Shown here: positions 16,229 through 25,241 of the stretch, one piece after another
Layout of the letters: the number at the start of each line of letters is the position of its first letter
How positions within the stretch are numbered: the first letter of the stretch is position 1
Notes under the pieces: model-generated
What the model was told of the DNA's origin: nothing
The model's database searches: none
What the model saw: only the letters and a program-made list of their open reading frames with translations
Made by a program: the position numbers and the translations under genes
Assembly: GCA_013151015.1 (NCBI GenBank)
Contig: JAADJA010000045.1
Coordinates: 1-48,260, forward strand
DNA: 48,260 nucleotides
Source: Chlorobiota bacterium
Lineage (GTDB): Bacteria; Bacteroidota; Bacteroidia; Bacteroidales; JAADJA01
Reading direction: 5' to 3'

Positions 16229-18130
16229 ATGAAGAAATTTCTCCTGTTTTCTTTGGGTTTGACATTGTCCCTTTTTTCCTGGGCTGAAATCCGGTATCCG
16301 GTATCCGATATTCCCGATACACTCTTAAAAGATGCCAATGCCATTGTGAGGTATTCAGGGGAAATCCTGAAAATCAATTCTGAAAGTGGAGCAATATCCT
16401 ATAAGAAAAAGGTATTGACCGTAATGAACAAACATGGGAAGAAGTATGCCGATTTCTTTGCTTTTTATGATAAAAACAGGAAAGTCCGCGATATTAAAAT
16501 TTCAATTTTTGATAAATATGGCCAACTAATCGAAAGGGTTAAGCAATCTGAAATTATGGATTACAGTGCCGTGAGCGGATTCTCCATTTATGAAGACGAC
16601 AGGATGAAGTACTATGCACCACAACTAAAAACCTATCCGTTTACGATTGTTACCGAATATGTGGTGAACTATTCTGGTTATTTGGCTTTCCCGGTTTGGT
16701 TGCCGCAATTCGCTGATGACATTGCAGTGGAAAAAGCATCTTATCAGATTATTGCACAGAATGGGATTGAGGTACGTTACCTTCAGCAGAATTTCGACAT
16801 ACCTGTGACGATTGGAAAGGATGGGACATTTACAACATATGATTGGGAACTTACAAATTTATGTGCATTTGAATTTGAGGGATTTGCACCATCGTCAAGG
16901 AAAATCCTCCCGATAGTCTATACGGCACCTTCCAGTTTTTCTTATGGCGGAATTGGTGGTTCGCTTATTTCCTGGAAGAGTTTTGGTGAATGGGTAAATA
17001 AATTGCTGGAGGGAAGGGACGAACTTACGGAAGGGACAGCAGCAACTGTAAGGGATTTGGTAAAGGGCACCAACGATACCATCGAAAAGATAAAAAGGGT
17101 TTACGAATATGTGCAAGGGAAAACCAGATATGTGAGCATCCAGGTTGGGATCGGGGGCTACCAGCCTTTTGAGGCCTCGGTGGTTGACCAATGCGGATAT
17201 GGCGATTGCAAGGCACTCACAAATTATACCCGGGCTTTGTTGAAAGCTGCAAATATCCCTTCTAATTATGTTTTGGTGAAAGCAGGAAGGGACGGGCAGG
17301 ACATACTGACAGATTTTCCCTCGCAACAGTTCAACCATGTGATTTTGGCCGTTCCGCTTCAAAATGACACCGTTTGGTTGGAATGCACAAGCCAGGACAT
17401 CCCCTTTGGCTATCTCGGTAATTTCACTAACGACAGGCATGTATTGATGATAACGGATGAAGGCGGGAAATTGGTGATGACACCTGATTGCCCACAGGCC
17501 ATGAACCGAAAAGAGTGTTGGGCAAACGTGGAAATTGCAGAAGGTGGGGCAGGGGGGGCACATATCCGTTCACGCTATTCGGGATTGATGTACGATGAGG
17601 TTTCGGGAATGATAAATGATGATGACCTGGAACAAAAAAAATGGATCCATAAAAACCTGGATGTTTCTGATTTTGATATCGAAACGTTTTCAACCTTTGA
17701 AAAGAAAGACCGTGTCCCGGAAGCTGGTTTTGAACTGCAGTTGCATTTTCGTAAATATGCTTCGATTGTTGGGAAACGGATGATGGTCCCGCTCAATTTA
17801 CTGGATAAGGAAAAATCAATTCCAGAGAATAATGAGGAACGGGTAAATGATATTTATTTAAAGAGGTCATTTGTGGTTTTCGACTCGGTTGTTTTCACTC
17901 TCCCTTCGTGCTACGGTATTGAATATCTACCTGGAAAAGTTTCTTTGGATTCCCCTTATGGACAATATGTTTCGGAAGCAATTGAGCAAAACGGGAAAGT
18001 TATTTACACAAGATTATTAAAAGTAAAAAAAGGGATATATCCAAAAACGCAATATCCCGAATTTATTGAGTTTTACCGACAGATTGTGAAAAATGATAAG
18101 GCCCAGCTTGTTTTGAAGAAAAAGGAATAG
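16229..18130 (+). CDS. DUF3857/transglutaminase-like exported protein
   Basis: A 633-residue paralogue of the preceding gene. The signal peptide is about 1-19 (LSLFSWAE). The DUF3857 domain occupies about 40-260 and the transglutaminase-like core 270-400, with the catalytic cysteine in GYGDCKALTNY (Cys327), the candidate histidine in FNHVILAV and a final beta-rich domain. Family members are periplasmic or surface proteins; a role in cleaving or cross-linking peptides is inferred from the fold only. It starts 6 bases after the preceding stop, so it should be translated from the same message. Downstream it converges on the DUF4340 gene with 78 bases between and no clear terminator. Confidence 0.87.
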   Translation: MKKFLLFSLGLTLSLFSWAEIRYPVSDIPDTLLKDANAIVRYSGEILKINSESGAISYKKKVLTVMNKHGKKYADFFAFYDKNRKVRDIKISIFDKYGQLIERVKQSEIMDYSAVSGFSIYEDDRMKYYAPQLKTYPFTIVTEYVVNYSGYLAFPVWLPQFADDIAVEKASYQIIAQNGIEVRYLQQNFDIPVTIGKDGTFTTYDWELTNLCAFEFEGFAPSSRKILPIVYTAPSSFSYGGIGGSLISWKSFGEWVNKLLEGRDELTEGTAATVRDLVKGTNDTIEKIKRVYEYVQGKTRYVSIQVGIGGYQPFEASVVDQCGYGDCKALTNYTRALLKAANIPSNYVLVKAGRDGQDILTDFPSQQFNHVILAVPLQNDTVWLECTSQDIPFGYLGNFTNDRHVLMITDEGGKLVMTPDCPQAMNRKECWANVEIAEGGAGGAHIRSRYSGLMYDEVSGMINDDDLEQKKWIHKNLDVSDFDIETFSTFEKKDRVPEAGFELQLHFRKYASIVGKRMMVPLNLLDKEKSIPENNEERVNDIYLKRSFVVFDSVVFTLPSCYGIEYLPGKVSLDSPYGQYVSEAIEQNGKVIYTRLLKVKKGIYPKTQYPEFIEFYRQIVKNDKAQLVLKKKE

Positions 18131-18208
18131 GTCAAATTGAGTTTGGTGAAACAAGATTTGCTGTTCAATCCCCATTTCGACAGGCTCAAAGTGACCTTTA
18201 TTGCCTTT

Positions 18209-19189
18209 TTATTTTTCCTTCGGGAAGAAATCCTCCTTTGAAGGGAATACCTTGTCGAAAAGTTTGTTTTTACCACCGCTGAATTTAGCGTCCGGGTTTA
18301 TGGAACTTGTCATAATGAACAGGTTGACCGTGTCCATAATGGGATAAGCCTTGATTTCGACCGGGATCATATTATTGCCTTCGATCTTGACCGAATGTGT
18401 AGGAGTTTGGCTAAGTGCTTTGGCATCGTCCATGAAATTGCTGCTGCTCACCCGTCTCAGTTTATGCAGGTATTTCACGGTTTTTGTCGAATCGGCTTCC
18501 ATTCCATCGATCATCCACTTGTTCCCAACGAGGTTCAGCGTGAAATTATCGTTGTTGGGATAGCTAAAAGAGAGTTTTGTCAAATCTTCTGTTTTTGTTG
18601 CCACGAGGGTTTTGTCGCGGTAGGCATCCACTTTGGGCTGTATGTCCATTTTCAGGAAACCGTCCACAACATAAACCTCATCTTCCCCTGCAAGCCTAAC
18701 GTAGGTGGACATTTTCCCTTGTCCCCTTTGTTGTGGCATCCCTTGAGTTTTCGGGGGTTGTGTGTAGGAGAACTTCCCCACATAAATTTCCGATTCCACC
18801 TTATCCCCCGAATAGAGGGTGACTTTTGTGCTGGTCGAGTCGGTTACTTCATAATCCTTCCATTTCGATTTATCGGTTGCAGCAACACGTTCGGGGCGAA
18901 GGATGCTCAATTTTACCAGGATGTTTTTTATGGTTGACTTATCCGATTTATATGATTTCCCGGCTGATTTCAAGTCCCAGTCAGAACCCGTTTTTGTGAA
19001 AATAATTTCATCACCGCCACCGATTTTAGGGGAAATCACGATTTTGGTTATTTCGGCAGTATCCACCGAAACGAGGTCGCTCTTGAACGTCCGGTCATCA
19101 TTCTCAAACATCCCGGTAAGGAAATAAATGCCCAAAACAATCACCAAAAGAACAACAAGGGTTTTCGTGTTTAAAAATTTATTTAACAT
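18209..19189 (-). CDS. DUF4340 domain protein
   Basis: A 326-residue protein with one N-terminal membrane helix (about 9-26, TLVVLLVIVLGIYFLTGM) and a periplasmic beta-rich region. The pattern of repeated strands, LLVKLSILRPERVAATDKSK followed by YKVTDS-like and YVGK segments, is the DUF4340 type. It lies directly downstream of gldG on the same strand. DUF4340 proteins are commonly found after GldG-like genes, so it is probably an accessory part of the same ABC system. A 123-base spacer with a GC-rich palindrome separates it from gldG and might reduce its expression. Confidence 0.82.
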   Translation of the reverse strand: MLNKFLNTKTLVVLLVIVLGIYFLTGMFENDDRTFKSDLVSVDTAEITKIVISPKIGGGDEIIFTKTGSDWDLKSAGKSYKSDKSTIKNILVKLSILRPERVAATDKSKWKDYEVTDSTSTKVTLYSGDKVESEIYVGKFSYTQPPKTQGMPQQRGQGKMSTYVRLAGEDEVYVVDGFLKMDIQPKVDAYRDKTLVATKTEDLTKLSFSYPNNDNFTLNLVGNKWMIDGMEADSTKTVKYLHKLRRVSSSNFMDDAKALSQTPTHSVKIEGNNMIPVEIKAYPIMDTVNLFIMTSSINPDAKFSGGKNKLFDKVFPSKEDFFPKEK

Positions 19190-19270
19190 CTTTCTCTATT
19201 TTAAAAATTATTAGTGACTATCTAAGCCGGACAAACCGGAAAAAGACAAATAAAAAAACAAAACTCAAAC

Positions 19271-19312
19271 CTGTCCGTTCCGGAACGTCCGCCTGACCTG
19301 TACGGGCAAGGC
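19271..19312. repeat. GC-rich palindromic element, copy 2
   Basis: Contains the perfect palindrome CGTTCCGGAACG (19276-19287) followed by GCCTGACCTGTACGGGCAAGGC, which can also form a stem. It lies between gldG and the DUF4340 gene. Confidence 0.5.
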
Positions 19313-20830
19313 CTAAATATATCCTTTTTCCATCCTCTTCACCCTGATGGCCCTTTTGCGTTGGTTCCTGATAATTCCATAAATAAGGATGAGGATTATG
19401 GGGAGCAGGAAGTTAAGCCATTTCAAGAACAATTTTGTTCCGTCGTCAATCTGATCAAGTGGCCTTGAAGATACGCCGCGCGTACGCAGGTCGATCAGGC
19501 CGGTATCGTCCGAAAGCCAGTCGATGGAATTAACCATGAGGCTGACGTTGTTCTCGGAAAGCTGTTGTTGCCTTTGCCCTTCACCGTTTACAGGGAATTG
19601 CCCATCAGCAATGACGATTATTGTTGACTTGGTATTCCCAACGAGATTTCCCTGAAGAATTGCCCCGAGGGTAATATTGCTCAGTGGATAATCGCTGTAA
19701 TTCCATTTCTTGTTGATGTTGAAATAGACGGGTGTGGGCTGTGTCCCCGATTTTTCCGATGACATGACGATGGGCGTAAACACATTTGAAGTGTCGCCGG
19801 TATAAGTGATCGAACTCACAAAGGGAAGTATTACCTGCTCGATCCCTTTGGTGATCGGGTGATCGGCAAAATTCGTTACGTTTACGAGATAGGGGAATTT
19901 TACGGGCGTCGTGAAATTAAAAGGCCCTTGTCGTTGTTGCACGCCTACCGTACCGCAATTTTCGTCCACAACAAAATTGCTTTCCACCATAAGGCCTTTC
20001 TGTGCCAACCATGTTTCCAGGCCCGTTTCGATGGGCGTGCCCTGTAAGTTTTGAAGGTTGCCATCTACACGGTCCATGGCGATAAACAGGTTTCCCCCAT
20101 TTGCGAGATACGAATCCAATAACTGGAAATGTGCAGGGTTTATGGTATCCCTTGGGTTAACGATGGCGAGGGCTTTATATTTGCCCAGGTCAGATCGTGC
20201 ATTATCAAGGTTGACAGGTTCTACCTCATACAAAATAGAGAGGGATTGCATCACCTGCGACATGGCTTGCAGCGAAGGTTCGCCATCGCCCTGGATTATC
20301 CCGATGACGGGTTTGTCCTTTACGGCTATTTTTTTGATACTTGTTGAAAGCGCATACTCCATGGCCGAACCGGGCTGGATAAAAGGGATTACCTCTTTTT
20401 CTTCCCCTTTTTGGATTACGGCACCAAGGAAAACCTTTTTCTGTACCGATTCATCCCTTTCGCGTGTATTGACAATTACCGGTTGGACACCTGCCTTAAA
20501 GGCCATTTGCTCTGATTCCTGGTCTTTGTTGGGATTGACAAATTCGTACAGTACTTTTCCTTTCGAAAGGCTGTTATATTCCACCAGCATATCTTTGAAG
20601 TCCCTGCGTACCTCGGCAATGTTGGGAGGGAGGTCTTCCGTAAAATAGGCTGTTATCGTCACCGGTTCATCCAATGAACGGAGGATGTCTTTCGTTGCCT
20701 CGCTTAAGGTATATCTTCCATCCTCGGTAAAGTCGAGACGGAAGAAAAACTTAAAGGAGATAAAATTGACTATCACCAAAATGACAACGATCAACAAGAT
20801 CTGGGTATAAACTGATTTTTTGTTTTTCAT
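19313..20830 (-). CDS. gldG: GldG-like ABC transporter auxiliary protein
   Basis: A 505-residue protein with one membrane helix at each end (about 10-30 and 470-490) and a large periplasmic part between. The N-terminal region (RYTLSEATKDILRSLDEPVTITAYFTED) and the IVNPRDTINPAHFQLLDSYLANGGNLFIAMD segment are typical of the GldG/ABC_transp_aux family. In Flavobacterium GldA, GldF and GldG form an ABC transporter needed for gliding, but homologues are widespread in non-gliding Bacteroidota, so gliding should not be inferred. The start is 27 bases after the gldF stop, consistent with one operon. Confidence 0.88.
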   Translation of the reverse strand: MKNKKSVYTQILLIVVILVIVNFISFKFFFRLDFTEDGRYTLSEATKDILRSLDEPVTITAYFTEDLPPNIAEVRRDFKDMLVEYNSLSKGKVLYEFVNPNKDQESEQMAFKAGVQPVIVNTRERDESVQKKVFLGAVIQKGEEKEVIPFIQPGSAMEYALSTSIKKIAVKDKPVIGIIQGDGEPSLQAMSQVMQSLSILYEVEPVNLDNARSDLGKYKALAIVNPRDTINPAHFQLLDSYLANGGNLFIAMDRVDGNLQNLQGTPIETGLETWLAQKGLMVESNFVVDENCGTVGVQQRQGPFNFTTPVKFPYLVNVTNFADHPITKGIEQVILPFVSSITYTGDTSNVFTPIVMSSEKSGTQPTPVYFNINKKWNYSDYPLSNITLGAILQGNLVGNTKSTIIVIADGQFPVNGEGQRQQQLSENNVSLMVNSIDWLSDDTGLIDLRTRGVSSRPLDQIDDGTKLFLKWLNFLLPIILILIYGIIRNQRKRAIRVKRMEKGYI

Positions 20831-20857
20831 CTCTTAATTCTTTACAGATTATTGAAA

Positions 20858-21577
20858 CTACAATCTTTTTTTGGCCACATTGGCTTCGGTCAATATCAGC
20901 CCAAGGAACACAAACGACAAAAAGAATATAAGGTCTTTTGAGTCGATAACGCCCCTTGAAATGGATTCAAAATGTGTGGAAACACTCAGGAAATTGAGGA
21001 TTTCACCAAAGGTGCCACTTAGGTTCCCGGCCAGCATCGTAAATATTATCTGGAAAAATATCCCAAGGAACAATGCCAGTAAAAAGCTTACGATTTGGTT
21101 ATTGGTAATGCTGGATGCAAAAATCCCAATGCTTATATAAGCGGCGCTCATCAATACCAGGCCCAGATAACCTGACCATACAGCACCGTGGTCAATGGGG
21201 CCAAGGTACGCAACGGTAATGTAATAGGGGAGCGTGAGCGCCAGGGCAATGATGATAAGCAGGAAAGTGGAAAGGAATTTCCCCAGGACCACTTGCCAGT
21301 CTGTCACTGGTTTGGTAAGGAGCAGTTCGATTGTCCCCGACCTGTTTTCCTCGGCAAAAAGACGCATGGTAAGGGCCGGGATAAAAAAGAACAAGGTCCA
21401 GTATGCGATACCGAAGAAAGATTGAAGGCTTGCTTGTTTTACGAAAAAAACATCCTGGCCGTAGAGCCACGTAAAGAACCCGCTGAAACCCAAAAATGCG
21501 ATGAGCATGATATAGGCCATGAGCGAATCAAAAAAAGATTGAAGCTCTCGTTTGCTAATTGTCCAAATCTGTTTCAT
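20858..21577 (-). CDS. gldF: GldF-like ABC-2 permease
   Basis: A 239-residue permease with about six membrane helices and almost no extracytoplasmic domain, the usual size for GldF (about 240). The N-terminus IWTISKRELQSFFDSLMAYI and the segment RLFAEENRSGTIELLLTKPVTDWQVVLGKF are the ABC-2 family hallmarks, the latter being the cytoplasmic loop that contacts the ATPase. It is 22 bases downstream of gldA and 27 upstream of gldG. Confidence 0.92.
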   Translation of the reverse strand: MKQIWTISKRELQSFFDSLMAYIMLIAFLGFSGFFTWLYGQDVFFVKQASLQSFFGIAYWTLFFFIPALTMRLFAEENRSGTIELLLTKPVTDWQVVLGKFLSTFLLIIIALALTLPYYITVAYLGPIDHGAVWSGYLGLVLMSAAYISIGIFASSITNNQIVSFLLALFLGIFFQIIFTMLAGNLSGTFGEILNFLSVSTHFESISRGVIDSKDLIFFLSFVFLGLILTEANVAKKRL

Positions 21578-21599
21578 TTGATATTATCTTAAGTTATTT

Positions 21600-22529
21600 C
21601 TAATTCATTGTGAGTTCCCTGAAAATATCTTCCAGTTTGGTTTCGGTAACCATCATTTCAGTAAGCATCCAGCCCTTTTCCACGCAAAGTTTAAAAATAT
21701 GGCGACGGGAGCTGAGCTCCGGTTTGCTTTGGATTTCAAAAGCGTTTTCTTCCTTGTCAACAAAGTCAACCACACTTACGCTTTCCAATGCTTGCAATGC
21801 TTTGAAGACTTCGTTTTTTTCGCCTTCCTCGATCTTTACTTTTAAAATCTCTTTTCCTTCAGATTGCTTCCTGAGTTCTTTGGCTGTCCCATCGGCAACA
21901 ATTTTCCCTTTGCTGATAATCAAAATCCTGTCGCAGGTGGCTTCCACCTCTGCAAGGATATGGGAACTTAGGATAACTGTTTTTTTGCGGCCGATCCTTT
22001 TTATCAGTTCCCTGATTTCAACGATCTGATTGGGGTCGAGCCCGGATGTGGGTTCGTCAAGGATTAAAACATCCGGATCGTGGATGAGGGCCTGTGCCAA
22101 TCCCACACGCTGTTTGTAGCCTTTCGAAAGCTCTGAGATTTTTTTGTGCTTTTCACCTTCCAGACCACATAAATCCACCATATCCCTGATCTTGTCCTTG
22201 ATCTGGCTTTTTTCGATGCCCTGCAATTCGGCAACAAAATACAGGTAATCAATGATGGGCATTTCCTGGTACAAAGGATTGCTTTCGGGAAGGTAGCCTA
22301 TTTTCTTTTTCACGTCCTCCGCATCTTCGTAAATGGAGTATTCCCCAACATGGATATCGCCCTCGGTAGGGACAAGGAAGGTGGTTATCGCTTTCATGGT
22401 CGTGGTTTTCCCGGCACCGTTTGGCCCAAGGAACCCAAGTATTTCCCCGGTCTTTACCCTGAATGAAATATTGTCAACGGCGCGTTGCGCACCATATTTT
22501 TTAGTTAAATTTTCAACAACTATGTCCAT
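21600..22529 (-). CDS. gldA: GldA-like ABC transporter ATPase
   Basis: A 309-residue ATPase with Walker A GPNGAGKTTT, signature LSKGYKQR, Walker B VLILDEPTSGLDP and switch region SSHILAEVEATCDR. After the nucleotide-binding domain comes an 80-residue C-terminal domain as in NatA/GldA proteins. It is the first gene of gldA-gldF-gldG-DUF4340. No clear Bacteroidota promoter box was found in the 205 bases to smpB. Confidence 0.92.
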   Translation of the reverse strand: MDIVVENLTKKYGAQRAVDNISFRVKTGEILGFLGPNGAGKTTTMKAITTFLVPTEGDIHVGEYSIYEDAEDVKKKIGYLPESNPLYQEMPIIDYLYFVAELQGIEKSQIKDKIRDMVDLCGLEGEKHKKISELSKGYKQRVGLAQALIHDPDVLILDEPTSGLDPNQIVEIRELIKRIGRKKTVILSSHILAEVEATCDRILIISKGKIVADGTAKELRKQSEGKEILKVKIEEGEKNEVFKALQALESVSVVDFVDKEENAFEIQSKPELSSRRHIFKLCVEKGWMLTEMMVTETKLEDIFRELTMN

Positions 22530-22734
22530 GGTTCAGTATTTTTTTTGCAAAAGAAGCAATCTGTTTTTATAAAATCAATCTATTGGTAGGTGTTTAACAT
22601 AATTTAACAATGCATTCCAATATTTTGCAGGTTTTGGAACATGCCATGCACATCCTTGATTTATGCTCATTTGTATTATTGATTATTTTGCGTGTTGTTT
22701 TTCGGGACAAATCTTGAAAGCTATGTGCAATCAA

Positions 22735-23184
22735 TTATTCATAGTTCCTCCGGTCCATGTCCCTCTTTAAATCTTTGTCCTTGATGGATTCCCGTTTGTC
22801 ATGCACGTTTTTTCCTTTGGCGAGGGCAATTTCAAGTTTGGCCAAACCTTTCTCGTTGATGAACAAAAAAGTGGGGACAATGGTAAAGCCTTTTTCCCTT
22901 ACTTTGGTGGAAAGGCGTTTCAATTCGCGTTTCGTAAGGAGGAGTTTTCTCTCACGCTTAGCTTCATGGTTATAATGGGTGCCGTAATCGTACTCGGCGA
23001 TGTGCATTTTATAAACAAACAGTTCCCCTTTCACGAAATTGCAAAAAGCATCGGTAAGGTTTGCCTTGCCTTGCCTGAGCGATTTTATTTCAGTCCCTTT
23101 CAGTTGAATCCCTGCAATGATCTTTTCAAGGATGGTATATTCGTAATAGGCCTTTTTGTTCCTTATCCTGATTTTGTTGTCCAT
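22735..23184 (-). CDS. smpB: SsrA-binding protein SmpB
   Basis: A 149-residue SmpB, which carries tmRNA into stalled ribosomes for trans-translation. The OB-fold opens with RNKKAYYEYTILEKIIAGIQL and shows the invariant GTEIKSLRQGKANLTDAFC. The C-terminal tail KGKNVHDKRESIKDKDLKRDMDR is the basic helix that enters the mRNA channel. Length is standard. tmRNA is not visible in the window. Confidence 0.97.
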   Translation of the reverse strand: MDNKIRIRNKKAYYEYTILEKIIAGIQLKGTEIKSLRQGKANLTDAFCNFVKGELFVYKMHIAEYDYGTHYNHEAKRERKLLLTKRELKRLSTKVREKGFTIVPTFLFINEKGLAKLEIALAKGKNVHDKRESIKDKDLKRDMDRRNYE

Positions 23185-23211
23185 TTTTTATAGCATGATT
23201 TTAAGCAGGGG

Positions 23212-23219
23212 CAAAATTA
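23212..23219 (-). promoter_or_regulatory. Candidate -7 box of smpB
   Basis: TAATTTTG on the minus strand, 27 bases upstream of the start codon, matches TAnnTTTG. A TTG lies at 23244-23242 with a 22-base spacer, longer than usual. Confidence 0.4.
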
Positions 23220-23426
23220 GGAAAATTAAGCAGGGAATTGGCAATATATTGTTTAACCCCTGTATATTGAAGCGACACCGAGGGTAAGTGGCCTGTCTTC
23301 CTAAAAGGTCATCTTCGATTCCTTGTATATCACGCTACTCCCTTTTATGTGGCAGCCGGTGGGATGTGCCTTGATTGGTATGGACGGGTTTGAGGTCTGT
23401 TTTTTGTCTTTTTGGATTTGTTCCAG

Positions 23427-24083
23427 TTAGGGTCGGAAAAGAAACCGGGCATAGATCCACGCAATCGTTTCCTGTATCACCGTCCTGAAACCATTGCTGC
23501 TTGCCCACCATTTATCTGGGTCGTAGTCCCTGTTCACGATGGAAATAATGCCTACCTCAATATCGTCCCCAAAAACCTTTTGAAACAACAAACGGCTCCT
23601 TCTTGCATGGCAATCGATGGTGACGAGGTCCAATGATTTGATTTTCATGCTTGAACTTTCGATCCATTCCTTCAACCCCAGGGCAGTGGCATAGGTCCTG
23701 TCTCTTTTATGGTAATCTTCCAGGCTCACCACCCGGATGTATTTGTTGTCCATTCCCAGTTTTATCAATGTTGCGGCCGATGATTCGCCGCTGTTTTTGT
23801 AGATTGATAAATGAGACCCTTTTTCAAAGGGTTTGCCCGTAATAATAATGAGTTTATAGTTGCCCTTTTCAAAAATCCCTTTGGATTCCTCCATGGCATA
23901 ATCCGGGATAAAGCCTTCCACCACCAAAACATCGCCCTTTACGGTTTCCGTTTGTGCCAGGAATTGTTGGATTGTGAATATATAGATGAGAAGCAATGAA
24001 AATAGCACGACCAAAACCATGAGCCGTCCAAACCAGGTAAGGCCCCTTCGTTCCCTTTTGTCGATAACCGCAAACTTTCCCAT
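23427..24083 (-). CDS. DUF218 (YdcF/ElyC-like) membrane-anchored protein
   Basis: A 218-residue protein with one membrane helix near the N-terminus (about 20-40, RLMVLVVLFSLLLIYIFTI) and a DUF218 domain. The domain begins with DVLVVEGFIPDYAMEESKGI, has the glycine-rich LIIITGKPFEKGSH, and ends with DLVTIDCHARRSRLLFQKVF, the segment with the conserved His/Arg pair. E. coli members such as ElyC affect envelope and peptidoglycan physiology; the enzymatic activity is not established. Divergent from pdxH with 55 bases between. Confidence 0.8.
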   Translation of the reverse strand: MGKFAVIDKRERRGLTWFGRLMVLVVLFSLLLIYIFTIQQFLAQTETVKGDVLVVEGFIPDYAMEESKGIFEKGNYKLIIITGKPFEKGSHLSIYKNSGESSAATLIKLGMDNKYIRVVSLEDYHKRDRTYATALGLKEWIESSSMKIKSLDLVTIDCHARRSRLLFQKVFGDDIEVGIISIVNRDYDPDKWWASSNGFRTVIQETIAWIYARFLFRP

Positions 24084-24138
24084 CTGATAAATGTTGTATT
24101 TATTTAGAGGGTAAAATTATAAAAATTTACATCAGTTT

Positions 24139-24774
24139 ATGGGTCTATCAGGATTAAGACAGGAATATCAAAAACATAGGCTTTCAAAGAAAAACATGTC
24201 GCATGATCCGTTCGTCCAATTTAAAAAATGGTTTGATGAGGCGGTGGAAAGTGAAATAGACATGGTGAATGCCATGACCCTTGCCACGGCCACAAAAGGG
24301 GGGACACCTTCGGCAAGGATTGTTTTGCTCAAAGAATTTAATGAAAGGGGGTTTGTGTTTTTTACACATTTTGGAAGCCGGAAAGGAGTTGAATTATCCG
24401 AAAATCCGGGGGCCGCATTAATATTGTTTTGGAAGGAACTCGAACGCCAGATCAGAATAGAGGGCACCGTAGAAAAAATAAGCACTGGGGAATCGGACCG
24501 GTATTTTAAAACCCGTCCTGATGAAAGCAAAGTGAGTGCAATTATTTCGGAACAAAGCAAGGTGGTTCCCAATCGGAAATACCTCGAAAAACTCTGGGAA
24601 GGGAAATTAAGGAAGAGCCAAGCCGAGGAACTGAAAAGGCCCGTAAGCTGGGGTGGATACCGTGTGAAACCAAATCGTATCGAATTCTGGCAGGGAAGGC
24701 CCAACAGGTTGAACGATCGCTTTCTGTATGAAAAGGAAGGGGACAATTGGGTATTATCGCGATTGGCCCCTTGA
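24139..24774 (+). CDS. pdxH: Pyridoxamine 5'-phosphate oxidase
   Basis: A 211-residue FMN-dependent oxidase making pyridoxal 5'-phosphate from PNP/PMP. Recognisable blocks are DPFVQFKKWFDEAVE, ATKGGTPSARIVLLKEFNERG, FFTHFGSRKGVEL and the C-terminal RIEFWQGRPNRLNDRFLYEK, followed by LSRLAP, the family's usual ending. Length is standard (210-220). It stands alone. The minus-strand gene beyond ends in the hairpin at 24784-24811, between the two. Confidence 0.97.
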   Translation: MGLSGLRQEYQKHRLSKKNMSHDPFVQFKKWFDEAVESEIDMVNAMTLATATKGGTPSARIVLLKEFNERGFVFFTHFGSRKGVELSENPGAALILFWKELERQIRIEGTVEKISTGESDRYFKTRPDESKVSAIISEQSKVVPNRKYLEKLWEGKLRKSQAEELKRPVSWGGYRVKPNRIEFWQGRPNRLNDRFLYEKEGDNWVLSRLAP

Positions 24775-24783
24775 AATAATTGC

Positions 24784-24811
24784 AAAAAAAAGCTTTATCC
24801 TCAGATAAAGC
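24784..24811 (-). terminator. Rho-independent terminator of the small Gly-rich protein gene
   Basis: GCTTTATC-CTCA-GATAAAGC (24792-24811) forms a perfect 8-base-pair stem with a 4-base loop and is followed on the minus strand by T8. It ends transcription from the gene at 24847-25080. On the plus strand the stem follows the pdxH stop by 17 bases but lacks a T tract. Confidence 0.85.
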
Positions 24812-24846
24812 CGGTACGAGAAAATTTACAAAAAATGGCAATGGTT

Positions 24847-25080
24847 TTACTTTTCCTTGGTTTTATTGCCATAAACCTTTTTGAAACCATAAGCAACCCC
24901 CATTGAAACCAGCATAACCAGTCCCCCTGATAATGGGGCGCCTCCTCCAGCTGGAAGGTCACTGCCGCCAGGGCCTCCTGAACTCAGATCAGGTGGGGCA
25001 TCGGCATAGGTGCTTTGAACGCTGAATGACAGTACGGTTCCAATGATGATTGTGGCGAATGCTTTGGTAATATCTTTCAT
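24847..25080 (-). CDS. Small exported protein with Gly-rich motif, TM and basic tail
   Basis: A 77-residue protein. A signal peptide (about 1-26, ending TYADA) is followed by a Pro/Gly/Ser-rich stretch (PPDLSSGGPGGSDLPAGGG), then APLSGGLVMLVSMGVAYGFK, a hydrophobic segment, and the basic KKVYGNKTKEK. The glycine-rich motif, membrane segment and basic cluster resemble a C-terminal sorting tag of the PEP-CTERM/LPXTG kind, but no published motif is matched exactly. Many Bacteroidota encode similar short proteins of unknown role. It has its own terminator. Being so small it could be a surface peptide or a processed precursor. Confidence 0.7.
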   Translation of the reverse strand: MKDITKAFATIIIGTVLSFSVQSTYADAPPDLSSGGPGGSDLPAGGGAPLSGGLVMLVSMGVAYGFKKVYGNKTKEK

Positions 25081-25198
25081 ATTTTTGATTGTATTGGTAA
25101 ATTATTGATTTGTCTTATACTGTATTTTTTTAAAAAAGATACAACAAACCGAAATTTTATGGGATAATCTTCGCCTTCCTTTCTTGTCCAATTCTTTT

Positions 25199-25206
25199 TA
25201 CCTTTG
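25199..25206 (+). promoter_or_regulatory. Candidate -7 box of the copper receptor gene
   Basis: TACCTTTG matches TAnnTTTG, 36 bases before the start codon at 25242. No TTTG at the right spacing is present, so the -33 box is not clear. Confidence 0.45.
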
Positions 25207-25241
25207 CAGTGAACAACAGTTCAGCCCCAAATTGAATCGAG

